NCBI RefSeq assembly: GCF_032393985.1
Contig: NZ_CP135918.1
Coordinates: 4,837,724 to 4,901,723 of the forward strand
Source: Fischerella sp. JS2
Lineage (GTDB): Bacteria > Cyanobacteriota > Cyanobacteriia > Cyanobacteriales > Nostocaceae
Reading direction: 5' to 3'
DNA: 64,000 nucleotides
Made by a program: the position numbers and the translations under genes. Below are positions 1 through 9,700 of the stretch, piece by piece (the first letter of the stretch is position 1; every line of letters begins with the position of its first letter). The notes under the pieces are model-generated. The model saw nothing but the letters and a program-made list of their open reading frames with translations, searched no databases and had not been told where the DNA came from.

Positions 1-491
1 CTACCAATCTGACCTGGGACTTGAGCGCCTTTGATTGTGGCATCTACTGCACCACATCTTTCATGTCCCAGCACCATAATTACTTTTGAACCTAATATTA
101 AGCTGCCAAATTCGAGACTGCCAATTTCTTCTGGTGTGGCAACATTACCAGCAACGCGGCATACGAATAAATCGCCAAATCCTTGGTCAAAAATAATCTC
201 TGAAGGAACACGCGAATCTGCACAACTGAGAATAGAAGCAAAAGGTTTTTGACCTTTGGCAACTTCTGTTAGACGTGTATAACTTTGATGGGGATTTTTC
301 CGTTTTCTGTTGACAAAACGTTCATTACCTTCTAGAAGTTGTTGCAATGCTTGGTCGGGAGATATATTATTTTCGGCAATTACTTTTGGTGGAGAAACTA
401 ATTGAGAGCCAACACCGGCTGTTACCACTCCTGTACCTAATGCTCCTGCACCTAGCTTCAGTATATTTCTTCTGGAAAAAATTCTCTCCAC
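1..491 (-). CDS. beta-type carbonic anhydrase, exported (C-terminus cut by window edge)
   Basis: Read on the minus strand, this partial protein starts with an RRNILKLG twin-arginine-like motif and a hydrophobic stretch, then shows the beta-carbonic anhydrase zinc motifs: CADSRVP and, further on, HERCGA. It would interconvert CO2 and bicarbonate, probably outside the cytoplasmic membrane. I chose a GTG start at 491 because a GAGGAG ribosome site lies just upstream and no ATG is available. It lies 58 bases downstream of ndhF in the same direction, so the two may be co-transcribed; a CO2-uptake NDH subunit next to a carbonic anhydrase fits carbon concentration. It is a paralogue of the complete enzyme at 18606-19307, with the same leader layout. 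The C-terminal part lies outside the window. Confidence 0.85.
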   Translation of the reverse strand, partial: MERIFSRRNILKLGAGALGTGVVTAGVGSQLVSPPKVIAENNISPDQALQQLLEGNERFVNRKRKNPHQSYTRLTEVAKGQKPFASILSCADSRVPSEIIFDQGFGDLFVCRVAGNVATPEEIGSLEFGSLILGSKVIMVLGHERCGAVDATIKGAQVPGQIG

Positions 492-549
492 TGAAATGCT
501 CCTCAAATACCAGAGATAAAAAACTTATCGCCTTTGACTTGATGCACTG

Positions 550-2418
550 TTAGCGAGACAAGTACATCATGTCTAAGAACTGATTTCCCCAGTAGGGCCA
601 AGTGACGAATATTCCTAAAACACCAACTCCTAACAGAACAGTGAAGGCATAAAATTGAGTTTGTCCAGAGGTACTATACTTAAGACTTTCGCCACCACCA
701 ATGGAAGCTAAACCAACCAAGTTAACAATGCCATCAACTACGAAACGATCAACAATGTCGGCTAGTTTAGAAATGAGGTCAACACTCAAAACAATACTCA
801 TCCGATAGAGTTTAGCAGTGTAAAAATCGTAGGCGATTAAATCTTGTAAACCTTTCCAAGGTAGGCGAATTGGTTTTGGCACATTGCCCAGATAAATTAC
901 ACCACTGATGCTGCAACCAAAAATACTTGACCAAATTAACAGTAGTGCAACATCTTTATTTAATTCAGCCCAACTAGGTAGAAGTGATAAGCTTTGCAAA
1001 ATTAAGGGTAAATGAAGAGTAAAGCTCATCAAAATGATCATTGGTAACACCATTTGCCAGCCAACTTCAGGCGATCGCTCACTCATTTGCTTGGGTTTAC
1101 CACCAAAAATGAGACTGAATTCCCTGGTTAAGCTAAAAGCTGTCAAAGCATTGACTGCTATTACTACTCCAACTAGCCAAGGTTTGGTTGTCCATAGTCC
1201 ATCTGCTAATTTCAACAATGCCCAAAAGCTACCTAGAGGAGGGAAACCAATTAGTCCTAAAATACCAACAATATAAGCTAAGCCGGAAACTGGACGACGT
1301 GACCATAGTCCACCCAACAAAGTAACATTTTGGGTAATACTGTTCCAGACAACAGCACCTGCACTCATCACCAGTAATGCTGCGCTTAAAGCGTGGGTAA
1401 GTACCAACAACAGCGCCGCTTCGTCTTGCTGCGTACCTACAGCGATAAATACCAAACCTAAGTAGGCACTCACAGAGTAAGACAAACAGCGTTTAACATC
1501 AACTTGAGCGATCGCAATTAAGGAAGCACCTACCGCCGTGACTGCACCGATACCAACCATCGCGTTAGAAACTATAGGCGATAAGCTAAAAACAGGTTGT
1601 AATTTTACTAGCACCCAAGCACCACTCGCAACTACCACTGAATTACGCAAAATAGTACTGGGGATAGGCCCTTCCATTGCCTCATCCAACCACAGATGCA
1701 AAGGGAACTGGGCGCATTTACCCATTGGCCCTGCAATCAGCGCCAAACCAACCAGTGTGATTAGTGTTGGATTTACATTAGCACTAGCTGCCCACTCTGC
1801 TAGTTCTGTATAATTCCAAGTTCCTGATAGAGGCCATAGTCCCAGTACCCCCATCAACAGGAATAAGTCGCCTATCCGCTTAGTTAGGAACGCATCTCTC
1901 GCACCAGTGACTACTAAAGGTTGGATAAACCATAACCCAACCAGCAAGTAAGTTCCGAGAGTCAGGATTTCCAGAATTACATAGCTAAAGAATAGGTTGT
2001 TGCACAAGGCAAGGGCGCATAGTCCCGCTTCAAATAATCCCAACAAAGAATAGAAGCGTCCCCAACCCCAGTCCATTTCCATGTAGCCAATGGCATAAAT
2101 CTGTGCTAGCAAATTTAAGCCAGAAACTACGATCATTGCGCCAACAGTGATCGAGGAAATTTCTAAATCAATGGAGAGATTTAAACCCGCAGTACTTAAC
2201 CAAGGTATAAATACTTGATATGCAGGTTGATTCCAAGTAGCAGGAAATGCCAAAGTAGCATGAAGAAATGCTAAAAATGTCATGATTAAATTGACATACC
2301 CTGCCGGTCTTGGCCCTGTACGCCTAATAATTCCCGGCGACCAAGGCACAGCTAAAAGCGCACCTATTAACGCATATAAAGGTACTAACCAAACCGTTTC
2401 AAGCAGAAACTGAGCCAT
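550..2418 (-). CDS. ndhF: NAD(P)H-quinone oxidoreductase subunit F, CO2-uptake type
   Basis: A multi-spanning membrane protein of about 622 residues belonging to the NdhF/NuoL antiporter-like proton-pumping subunits of NDH-1. It starts MAQFLLETVWLVP, and carries the conserved charged helix region around GPMGKCAQFPLHLWLDEAMEGP. Overall it looks like the NdhF3/NdhF4 forms that belong to CO2-hydrating NDH-1MS/MS' complexes rather than the respiratory NdhF1; from memory NdhF3 is the closer match, but the number is not certain. I chose the ATG at 2418 (AGGTGAG upstream) rather than an in-frame start 69 bases further up. The usual partners ndhD3/cupA are not beside it here; a carbonic anhydrase follows instead. 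Confidence 0.85.
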   Translation of the reverse strand: MAQFLLETVWLVPLYALIGALLAVPWSPGIIRRTGPRPAGYVNLIMTFLAFLHATLAFPATWNQPAYQVFIPWLSTAGLNLSIDLEISSITVGAMIVVSGLNLLAQIYAIGYMEMDWGWGRFYSLLGLFEAGLCALALCNNLFFSYVILEILTLGTYLLVGLWFIQPLVVTGARDAFLTKRIGDLFLLMGVLGLWPLSGTWNYTELAEWAASANVNPTLITLVGLALIAGPMGKCAQFPLHLWLDEAMEGPIPSTILRNSVVVASGAWVLVKLQPVFSLSPIVSNAMVGIGAVTAVGASLIAIAQVDVKRCLSYSVSAYLGLVFIAVGTQQDEAALLLVLTHALSAALLVMSAGAVVWNSITQNVTLLGGLWSRRPVSGLAYIVGILGLIGFPPLGSFWALLKLADGLWTTKPWLVGVVIAVNALTAFSLTREFSLIFGGKPKQMSERSPEVGWQMVLPMIILMSFTLHLPLILQSLSLLPSWAELNKDVALLLIWSSIFGCSISGVIYLGNVPKPIRLPWKGLQDLIAYDFYTAKLYRMSIVLSVDLISKLADIVDRFVVDGIVNLVGLASIGGGESLKYSTSGQTQFYAFTVLLGVGVLGIFVTWPYWGNQFLDMMYLSR

Positions 2419-2742
2419 TAACTCACCTCTAAATTTGCAGCAAGATCGAATAGCGGCTGTGTCATTACAACCGTTACTTCCAGACAACGTTGCTATGGGA
2501 GTTCAAACAAATTTATATTTGCTTAATCTTATTAAATATAGATTATCCTTATGTCTCTCAAAATGGAATTACTTACCTAGACAATTCAACGATAATTATT
2601 GTAATAAATTCTTATACATTTTTTATCAAATAGTGACTATTGATTTAAATCTATATATTTCTATATTGCATCAATTCCAAGTCTCTCCTCTGTTTTCATC
2701 TACATACTTTGCGTCATAAGTAAAGTGGTAAGTTGTTAGCCT

Positions 2743-2870
2743 ATACCAATTCAAATAGTGTTTGCGACAAATAACCCCACCCGCCTGACGGCACCTTCCC
2801 CTTTCTAAGGGGAGGGTTGGGGTGAGGTTTTATATAATCCATGTGTTGTATTCTTTTTTCAAATTGGTAT
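2743..2870. repeat. MITE-like element with ATACCAATT ends
   Basis: A 128-base segment bounded by the inverted nonamer ATACCAATT / AATTGGTAT. Inside is a GC-rich imperfect hairpin core of the CCCCACCC...GGGTTGGGGTGAGG type. The layout resembles the element at 11596-11728, whose core has the same CCCC-rich and GGGG-rich character. No coding capacity. Confidence 0.5.
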
Positions 2871-3142
2871 TATCTAGTTTAGTAGATGAAAAATGTCAAG
2901 AGCAAAACTATAATCAAAATACTATGATAACTATCGATTTTTATATATAAGTATCAAGAACGTAGTTAGTAATGGGTAGTTGGTGATCATTAGTTATTTT
3001 GTCACCATGCCCAATGCTCAATGTCCAAGCTTGATATCGTAAGTAATTAGTCAGTCTTACGTTCTAGAAAGAAGCGTTACAAAACGCAGATTTAGCGAGG
3101 ATAATTTGGAGCGAGCATATCTTGCATCTTGCTCTAAGTACG

Positions 3143-3191
3143 CCTAGAACTAAAGTTCCAGGCTGATAGTAAAAGTCATCTTGAGATGACT
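3143..3191. repeat. two-hairpin repeat module, copy 1
   Basis: A hairpin around AACTAAAGTT (stem CCTAGAACT / AGTTCCAGG, one mismatch) is followed after 11 bases by a second hairpin (AGTCATCT-TG-AGATGACT). The same order, hairpin with AACTAAAGTT, then GGCTGA, then another perfect hairpin, occurs at 62823-62871 with different stem bases. Confidence 0.55.
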
Positions 3192-3300
3192 AAGTTATTG
3201 AATTTTGCTACTTTAGTAGACTTGAGTTATTAGCCAAGATAAGATTGGAGCAAAAACGGCATACACTTTTGATGTAAACCTAACATCCAAAGAGGTAGCC

Positions 3301-4050
3301 GTGGCTGGATTTTTGTTTGTAACTGATTTAGATCATACTCTCGTAGGTGATGATCAAGCGCTGCTGCTATTGAATGAGCGCCTGCAAAGACATCGTGAAG
3401 AATATGGTACAAAAATTGTTTATGCTACCGGGCGATCGCCTGTTCTGTACCGTGAACTGCAAGAAGAAAAAAATCTTCTTGAACCAGATGCCCTAATTTT
3501 ATCTGTAGGAACAGAAATATACTTGGATGGTAACGACAGCCCAGACTCTACTTGGGCAGCAATACTTTCACAGGGTTGGGACAGAAATTTAGTGTTATCT
3601 AAAACTGCGGAATTCACTGAGTTAAAACCACAGCCAAATTCTGAACAACGTCCTTTCAAAGTAAGTTTTTTCCTAGAACAGGAGGCATCTGTAGCAGTTT
3701 TACCAAAACTAGAGTCAGAGTTGCTCAAATCTAATTTAAATGTAAAGTTAATCTACAGTAGTGGTATAGACCTTGACATTGTGCCTCGCAGAAGCGATAA
3801 AGGTCAGGCAGTACAGTTTCTTCGCCAAAAGTGGAAATTTGTAGCAGAGCAAACTGTTGTCTGTGGTGATTCTGGTAATGATATTGCTTTATTCGCAACA
3901 GGCAATGAACGAGGGATTATTGTTGGGAATGCTCGCCCAGAGTTACTCCACTGGCACAATAAAAATCCCGCTAACCACCGCTACTTGGCACAAAATGCCT
4001 GTGCAGGTGGTATCTTGGAAGGCTTAAAATATTTTGGACTGATGGAATAA
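3301..4050 (+). CDS. spp: sucrose-phosphate phosphatase (HAD superfamily)
   Basis: A 249-residue HAD-superfamily phosphatase. The N-terminal [10 protein letters not shown] holds the nucleophile aspartate and acid/base aspartate, YATGRS is motif II, and the late [12 protein letters not shown] is the metal-binding motif IV. The small cap and overall length match cyanobacterial sucrose-phosphate phosphatase, which removes phosphate from sucrose-6-phosphate in the last step of sucrose synthesis. The start is GTG, preceded by AAAGAGGT; no ATG gives a complete N-terminus. Its stop codon overlaps the start of ruvA by one base, so the two are translated as a coupled pair, though the functions are unrelated. 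Confidence 0.85.
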   Translation: MAGFLFVTDLDHTLVGDDQALLLLNERLQRHREEYGTKIVYATGRSPVLYRELQEEKNLLEPDALILSVGTEIYLDGNDSPDSTWAAILSQGWDRNLVLSKTAEFTELKPQPNSEQRPFKVSFFLEQEASVAVLPKLESELLKSNLNVKLIYSSGIDLDIVPRRSDKGQAVQFLRQKWKFVAEQTVVCGDSGNDIALFATGNERGIIVGNARPELLHWHNKNPANHRYLAQNACAGGILEGLKYFGLME

Positions 4051-4688
4051 TGATTAGTTATCTTAAAGGCATCGTTGCTGGCATTCAAAAACAGAGTGGA
4101 AATCGCCATATTCTCACTCTCGAAGTCAACGGTATTGGTTACGATTTACAAATCCCAGCGCGGTTAGCACAGCAGCTACCAGAATCGGGAGGTGAAGTAC
4201 AACTATTTACCCATTACCAAATTCGTGAGGAAGTACCGTTGCTGTACGGTTTTGGTTCCCCAGCAGAACGGGATGTATTTCGCCACTTGCTGAGTGTGAG
4301 TGGTATCGGTGCTGCTTTGGCGATCGCTTTATTAGATACTCTAGAAGTTCCAGAGTTAGTCCAGACTATAATCACTGGTAATATTCAATTGTTGATTCAA
4401 GCACCTGGCGTCGGTAAAAAAACCGCAGAACGCATTTGTCTAGAATTGAAAAGCAAATTAATCGAATGGCGCAAAACAGCAGGCTTCTTCGTCGCTACAG
4501 GCGGACCAGCACCAGGAATTCTCGAAGAAGTGCAAATGGCTCTCCTCGCATTGGGATACACTCCAACTGAAGTAAGTCACGCTTTGCATGTAGTTAGCGA
4601 AGATATTGGACTACCAAAAGACGCATACGTAGAAGAATGGCTCAGACAAGCGATCGCTCATCTTAGTAGTACAGAATGTAGTTATTAG
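4050..4688 (+). CDS. ruvA: Holliday junction DNA helicase subunit RuvA
   Basis: A 212-residue protein starting [11 protein letters not shown], with an N-terminal OB fold, two helix-hairpin-helix motifs ([14 protein letters not shown] near residue 80 and [18 protein letters not shown] near 115) and a C-terminal RuvB-contact domain ([12 protein letters not shown]). RuvA tetramers bind four-way DNA junctions and direct RuvB-driven branch migration in recombinational repair. The length is normal for the family. The start codon shares one base with the preceding stop codon, implying coupling to the upstream phosphatase gene. Confidence 0.95.
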   Translation: MISYLKGIVAGIQKQSGNRHILTLEVNGIGYDLQIPARLAQQLPESGGEVQLFTHYQIREEVPLLYGFGSPAERDVFRHLLSVSGIGAALAIALLDTLEVPELVQTIITGNIQLLIQAPGVGKKTAERICLELKSKLIEWRKTAGFFVATGGPAPGILEEVQMALLALGYTPTEVSHALHVVSEDIGLPKDAYVEEWLRQAIAHLSSTECSY

Positions 4689-5059
4689 TCAATTGTCAAT
4701 TGTCAATAGTAATTATTTATTATTATCTTAGTTATTAGTTTTTTGTTAGTAGTTAGTTGTTAGTGGTTAGAAATCACTTAACTGTTAACAGTTAACAGTA
4801 AGTAATATAATTTGATTAGGACTTACGCAAAATCTCTCTGAAAGCCTCTTTCTTTGTGTCCTTTGTGAGTCCAGCCCCCCAAAAAAAAGCGGTTTCCGTC
4901 ACGTAGACACGTTCGCGCAGCGTGTCGCTTTACGACTCAGCGGCTTCAAGGTAGAGTACCCGGAGGGTGGTTCGTTTTTCCGTTACTACTGCGTAAGTCC
5001 TATTGATAACTAATAACTGAACTACTCTCCCCATCTCCCCACACTCCCCACACTCCCCA
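4689..5059. other. repeat-filled intergenic region
   Basis: The left part is made of short tandem repeats of the TTAGTTGTTAGTGG type, followed by the MITE-like element at 4817-5002, followed by a run of CTCCCCACA repeats reaching to the bioF start. No gene seen. Any bioF promoter must lie within repeat DNA. Confidence 0.6.
4817..5002. mobile_element. MITE with 13-bp perfect terminal inverted repeats and TTGAT duplication
   Basis: A 186-base non-coding element with perfect 13-base ends TAGGACTTACGCA at 4817-4829 and its reverse complement at 4990-5002. The five bases TTGAT occur immediately outside both ends (4812-4816 and 5003-5007), as expected for a target-site duplication. The interior carries the cyanobacterial repeat AGCGGCTTCAAGGTAGAGTA, also present near 63070. 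It encodes no transposase, so it would have to be moved by one elsewhere. Confidence 0.75.
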
Positions 5060-6226
5060 ATGCCCGATCCCTACGCTTGGATAGAACAATCTCTAGCAAC
5101 AATTCACCGTGCAGACTGGTATCGTTCAGTACATACTATTGACGGTCTTCCTGGTGCAACAGTATTACTTCAAGGGCGGGAAGTAATTAATTTTGCCAGT
5201 AATGATTATTTAGGATTGGCTGGGGATGAACGTTTGATAGCTGCGGCTACTGCTGCTGTGCAAGAATTTGGCACTGGCAGTACTGGTTCTCGGTTACTCA
5301 GTGGGCATAAGAAAATCCACAGAGAACTAGAAAAAGCGATCGCATCCCTAAAGCAAACAGAAGATGCAGTTGTATTCAGTTCCGGCTATCTAGCAAATTT
5401 GGGTGCAATCACAGCCTTAGTAGGCAAGCGAGATTTAATTTTAGCTGACCAGTATAATCACTCCAGCCTTAAAAATGGGGCAATTCTCAGTGGTGCAAAA
5501 ATTGTTGAATACCCCCACTGTAATGTCGAAGCAGTCAAAAGCGAGTTACAAACATTACGCCAAGACTATCGACGCTGTTTGATCGCTACCGATAGCGTCT
5601 TTAGTATGGATGGAGATTTATGTCCTTTACCTGCACTAGTTGATCTAGCCCAAGAATTTAGCTGTATGCTGCTAGTCGATGAAGCCCATGCTACTGGGGT
5701 ATTAGGAAAAACAGGTGCAGGGTGCGTCGAATATTTCGGCTGTACAGGTAAGCAAATAGTACAAATGGGGACATTGAGTAAAGCTTTAGCTAGCTTAGGT
5801 GGCTATGTAGCTGGAAGTGCAACACTCATTGACTATTTACGAAATCGCGCCCCGAGTTGGATTTATACTACAGCCGTCTCACCCGCAGATACAGCCGCAG
5901 CATTAGCAGCAATCAATATTATTCAACAAGAACCACAACGCCGCACACAATTGTGGAAAAATGTAGATTACTTAAAAAACTTAATACACCAACACTTACC
6001 CAATCTCAAACTACTACCTTCAGAATCACCCATTCTGGGGCTGCAATTTGCTAGCGCAACAGACGCACTCCAAGCAGGAAACCAACTTAAATCTGCTGGC
6101 ATTTTTGCCCCTGCGATTCGTCCTCCCACCGTTCCTACCAGTAGAATCAGAATTTCTCTCATGGCAACTCATGAGCAAACCCATATTAATAAATTAGTAG
6201 AACAGCTAAGTCTAACCTCTCATTAA
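5060..6226 (+). CDS. bioF: 8-amino-7-oxononanoate synthase
   Basis: A 388-residue PLP-dependent alpha-oxoamine synthase. Visible family features are [22 protein letters not shown], the aspartate of [13 protein letters not shown] and the PLP lysine in [13 protein letters not shown]. BioF condenses pimeloyl-ACP/CoA with L-alanine in biotin synthesis. Related enzymes (KBL, ALAS) share the fold, but the length and N-terminus fit BioF; its place in biotin synthesis is by family assignment since no other bio gene is nearby. The ATG at 5060 follows directly on the repeat CTCCCCACACTCCCCA, so no good ribosome site is visible; this may mean weak or leader-dependent translation. Confidence 0.85.
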   Translation: MPDPYAWIEQSLATIHRADWYRSVHTIDGLPGATVLLQGREVINFASNDYLGLAGDERLIAAATAAVQEFGTGSTGSRLLSGHKKIHRELEKAIASLKQTEDAVVFSSGYLANLGAITALVGKRDLILADQYNHSSLKNGAILSGAKIVEYPHCNVEAVKSELQTLRQDYRRCLIATDSVFSMDGDLCPLPALVDLAQEFSCMLLVDEAHATGVLGKTGAGCVEYFGCTGKQIVQMGTLSKALASLGGYVAGSATLIDYLRNRAPSWIYTTAVSPADTAAALAAINIIQQEPQRRTQLWKNVDYLKNLIHQHLPNLKLLPSESPILGLQFASATDALQAGNQLKSAGIFAPAIRPPTVPTSRIRISLMATHEQTHINKLVEQLSLTSH

Positions 6227-6678
6227 TCCCCAGCGAAAAATCTTCCTCAAACCTCCGCGCCCCTTTGCGCTTCCTCTGCGTAACTCTGCGTTTAAAAAAA
6301 CTACCTTTTGCGCAAAGCTAGTTTTTATTTCTTCGTGTCTTTTAAACCACTAAGGCACCAAGACACAAAGCTGAGCTTTACGCTTAGCCTGGACTATGGT
6401 ATCTATTTAATGCTAGTGGATTTACGATTAAAAATATGGTAATAAAATCAACTTCTTGTCTCCTATCACTCTATCACTCTATCACCCCATCACCCCACCA
6501 TCCCATCATCTTATCTCCTCATCGCCCCATCTTTTCCTCCGTATTCAGGGTGACGCTTACTCTATAGAAAGATTAAACTGTGGATAATGTTAATCTAGCC
6601 TAGCTGGTAGCAACATTTACATAAGTATTAACGACATTCTTAAACACATAAAACCATTACCTATATCAAAAGTCAGTT
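6227..6678. other. intergenic region with tandem repeats
   Basis: Contains a half copy of the TTTGTGTCTT/AAGACACAAAG family near 6325-6372 and a degenerate run of ATCACTCT / ATCACCCC / ATCATCTT units at about 6465-6536. The last 100 bases before the cyclase gene are unique sequence and are the likely promoter region. No gene seen. Confidence 0.5.
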
Positions 6679-9261
6679 ATGTCAGTTCAACAACGTAGTT
6701 GCGGTGAAGCCGCCGATTTGATTATAGGTGTTCGCAGCGAAAACCACGACTCGCCGCAAAATACTACTCCTGTGGGTACTCTTGCCAAAAGACAAGGGAC
6801 TATTTCTTCGTTTCTTGCTCCTCTCAAGCAGGATACTTTTAAACAAGTCGTTAAGGAAGTAGAACAAAAGTTACTGATTGTCAATCAAACCTTATCCATG
6901 CTGGACTCTCATGGCTTTGAGACAATCTTGCAAGAAATGTTACAATCTATCACTTTAAAAACAGGAGAATTATTAGGAGCAGACCGAACGACAATATTTT
7001 TACTGGATGAAGAAAAACAAGAACTGTGGTCAATTGTAGCTGGGGGGGAGGGCGATCGCTCTTTAGAAATTCGCATCCCGGCTGACAAAGGTATTGCTGG
7101 GGAAGTAGCTACTTATAAACAGGTGATCAATATTCCCTTTGATTTTTACGACGATCCACGTTCTCGTTTTGCCCAAGAACAAGAAAAAAGCACCAGCTAC
7201 CGTACCTATACAATGCTGGCTTTGCCTTTGTTAAACGAACAAGGGCGGTTAGTGGCAGTGGTGCAATTGCTGAATAAATTAAAATATGCCAACAATTTTC
7301 ATGCACCACTATCAGAACGAATTGATATCAGAGGCTTTACTAGTGTTGATGAACAGCTATTTCAGGAATTTGCCCCTTCTATTCGTTTAATTTTAGAGTC
7401 GTCGCGCTCTTTTTATGTCGCTACTCAAAAACAAAGGGCCGCAGCAGCACTGATGAAGGCGATTAAATCCCTTTCTCAAAGCAGTCTCGACTTAGAAGAT
7501 ACCCTTAAGCGAGTGATGGATGAAGCCAAGGAATTAATGAACGCTGATCGCAGTACGCTATGGTTAGTAGATCGCGATCGCCATGAATTATGGACGAAAA
7601 TCAATCAAGATAATGGTTCTACCAAAGAGTTACGTGTCCCCATTGGCAAAGGATTCGCTGGTATAGTCGCAGCATCCGGCAAAACACTAAATATTCCCTT
7701 TGACTTGTATAACCATCCTGACTCGGATACAGCCAAACAAATTGATCAGCAAAATGGCTATCGTACTTGTAGCTTACTTTGTATGCCAGTATTTAATGCT
7801 GATCGCGAATTGATTGGTGTCACCCAACTAGTTAATAAAAAGAAAACTGGTGATTTTCCTCTGTATAACCCCATCCATTGGCCCCAAGCGCCTGAATGCT
7901 TCCAAGCTAGCTTTGATCGCAACGACGAAGAGTTTATGGAAGCTTTTAATATTCAAGCGGGAGTAGCACTGCAAAACGCGAAGTTATTTGCTACAGTCAA
8001 GCAACAAGAACAAATGCAGCGAGATATTCTTCGCAGTCTTTCTAATGGTGTGATTTCCACAGATCAAGCTGGTCATATTATCGCTGTAAATGAAAGTGCC
8101 AAGCGCTTGTTAGGTTGGGAAACAGAAGACAAATTAGAAGGTAAATTAATTACTGACATCATTCGAATTAAAGAAGGTAACTTTAAAAAATGGTGTCACC
8201 ATGCTTTAAATGCAGCAGAGATCAAATATCGCGAACAGTATTACCCTGATCGCACCTTAGTATCTAATGACGAAGTGCAACACAGTGTAAATTTATCGAT
8301 TAATACAATTGCCGATGCTAGCGATCATCGTCAAGTACGGGGGGCGCTAATAGTGATGGATGATATTAGTGATGAAAAGCGCCTCAAGAGTACGATGTAT
8401 CGCTACATGACTCAGGAATTGGCAGAAGAATTACTGAAATTGGACGACGCTAAACTCGGAGGCGATCGCAAAGAAGTTTCAATTTTATTCTCGGATATCC
8501 GTGGCTACACCACTTTGACAGAAAACCTAGAAGCGGAAGAAGTGGTAAGTATGCTCAATGAATATTTTGAATCTATGGTAGAAGCTGTATTTAAGTATAA
8601 GGGTACTCTTGATAAATATATAGGAGATGCCATCATGGCTGTGTATGGTTCTCCCTTGCCTTTGCAAGAACACGCTTGGATGGCTGTGCAGACATCTTTA
8701 GAAATGCGCCGCCGTCTGCAAGAATTTAATGCCCGTCGTCATGCCCGTAACAAGCCACGCATTAATATTGGTATTGGTATTAATTCTGATGTGGTCATCA
8801 GTGGCAATATTGGTTCTAGCAAACGGATGGAATTTACAGCAATTGGTGATGGAGTCAACCTTGGTTCTCGTCTAGAAAGTGTCAGCAAGCAGTACGGCTG
8901 TGACATTATTATCAGTGACAAAACATACCACCCCTGTAAAGATTATATCTGGGCTAGAGAACTAGATTACATTCGTGTGAAGGGTAGAAATGAGCCAGTA
9001 GCCATATATGAATTAGTAGGCTTGCGTTCTGAAAATATAAGCAGTGAAAAATTACAAGTTATTGAACATTATCAAAAAGGACGGCATTTTTATCTGAATC
9101 GTCAGTTTTTCTCTGCCAAAGCTGAGTTTGCCAGAGTTTTGGAAATAGACAAAAATGACCAAGCTGCAAAGATGCATTACAACCGTTGTCTATACTGGCT
9201 GCAAAAACCTCCATCAGATGCAGATTGGGATGATGGTGTATGGACGTTTAAAGATAAGTGA
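6679..9261 (+). CDS. GAF-GAF-PAS class III adenylate cyclase with C-terminal TPR-like tail
   Basis: An 860-residue soluble signalling protein. Order: N-terminal extension, two GAF domains (about 75-240 and 265-440), a PAS domain (about 455-570), a class III cyclase domain (about 600-785; metal aspartates in ILFSDIRGYTTL and YIGDAIMAVYG) and a short TPR-like tail. Each GAF has a matching NxxF-type pocket pattern (NIPFDFYDDPRS and NIPFDLYNHPDS). The same architecture and length are found in the Anabaena adenylate cyclases CyaB1/CyaB2, whose GAF domains bind cyclic nucleotide and activate cAMP synthesis. Which of the two it matches cannot be told here. The start has no strong ribosome site; ATG 6679 gives the family-like length. 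Confidence 0.85.
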   Translation: MSVQQRSCGEAADLIIGVRSENHDSPQNTTPVGTLAKRQGTISSFLAPLKQDTFKQVVKEVEQKLLIVNQTLSMLDSHGFETILQEMLQSITLKTGELLGADRTTIFLLDEEKQELWSIVAGGEGDRSLEIRIPADKGIAGEVATYKQVINIPFDFYDDPRSRFAQEQEKSTSYRTYTMLALPLLNEQGRLVAVVQLLNKLKYANNFHAPLSERIDIRGFTSVDEQLFQEFAPSIRLILESSRSFYVATQKQRAAAALMKAIKSLSQSSLDLEDTLKRVMDEAKELMNADRSTLWLVDRDRHELWTKINQDNGSTKELRVPIGKGFAGIVAASGKTLNIPFDLYNHPDSDTAKQIDQQNGYRTCSLLCMPVFNADRELIGVTQLVNKKKTGDFPLYNPIHWPQAPECFQASFDRNDEEFMEAFNIQAGVALQNAKLFATVKQQEQMQRDILRSLSNGVISTDQAGHIIAVNESAKRLLGWETEDKLEGKLITDIIRIKEGNFKKWCHHALNAAEIKYREQYYPDRTLVSNDEVQHSVNLSINTIADASDHRQVRGALIVMDDISDEKRLKSTMYRYMTQELAEELLKLDDAKLGGDRKEVSILFSDIRGYTTLTENLEAEEVVSMLNEYFESMVEAVFKYKGTLDKYIGDAIMAVYGSPLPLQEHAWMAVQTSLEMRRRLQEFNARRHARNKPRINIGIGINSDVVISGNIGSSKRMEFTAIGDGVNLGSRLESVSKQYGCDIIISDKTYHPCKDYIWARELDYIRVKGRNEPVAIYELVGLRSENISSEKLQVIEHYQKGRHFYLNRQFFSAKAEFARVLEIDKNDQAAKMHYNRCLYWLQKPPSDADWDDGVWTFKDK

Positions 9262-9700
9262 AAGAAGGGAAGGGAGACGGGGGACAAGGAGGACAGGGGA
9301 GAATAAAGAATTTATTGCCTTTGTCCTTTAACCTTTTCCCTTTCCTGAGATGAACTCAGTATAATCCGAGGTATTTTATTTAGTTACTGTTAAAAATTAA
9401 CTGGTTTTTTCATGATATTAACTGAATTAAATCGTTACTATAGTTAAATAATTTATACAGAATTATTTTTAAGCAATTTCATGATTTTTGTTAATTATGA
9501 TACCAGTATTTAAAATAAGCGATCGCTATCTCTAATTTCTAGCTTCTTGAAGACAGACTTAGAAATAAATAAAAAAACATCCTGAAATGGTCAATAAAGA
9601 TAGTAATGAATAGATTATAAACTCTTATCAATAAGACAACTTGTCAAATCTATAAATTTGATGGCAAGCCAATAAATAATAATAAAAACTCGTTAATGCG
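9262..9700. other. intergenic region
   Basis: Starts with a purine-rich repeat containing GGGGGACAAGGAGGACAGGG, closely related to the sequence inserted inside rfpA at 53320-53436. The rest is AT-rich and holds one HIP1 site. No gene seen; the promoter of the downstream PAS-GGDEF gene should be here. Confidence 0.5.

Larger units (their letters stand above)
2419..3300. other. intergenic region with MITE-like and hairpin repeats
   Basis: About 880 bases without a convincing gene between divergent ndhF and the sucrose-phosphate phosphatase gene. It should hold both promoters. The part next to ndhF is very AT-rich. It also contains the MITE-like element at 2743-2870 and the two-hairpin module at 3143-3191, listed separately. 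The short open frames here lack ribosome sites and protein-like composition. Confidence 0.6.

Noticed and set aside
2435-2719. 94-residue plus-strand open frame upstream of ndhF
   Set aside because: It begins inside the antisense of the ndhF leader and continues in AT-rich DNA with no ribosome site or motif.
5020-5059. Possible CRISPR-like repeats of CTCCCCACA
   Set aside because: Direct tandem units without spacers; the same holds for the CCCGATT run at 21180-21235.
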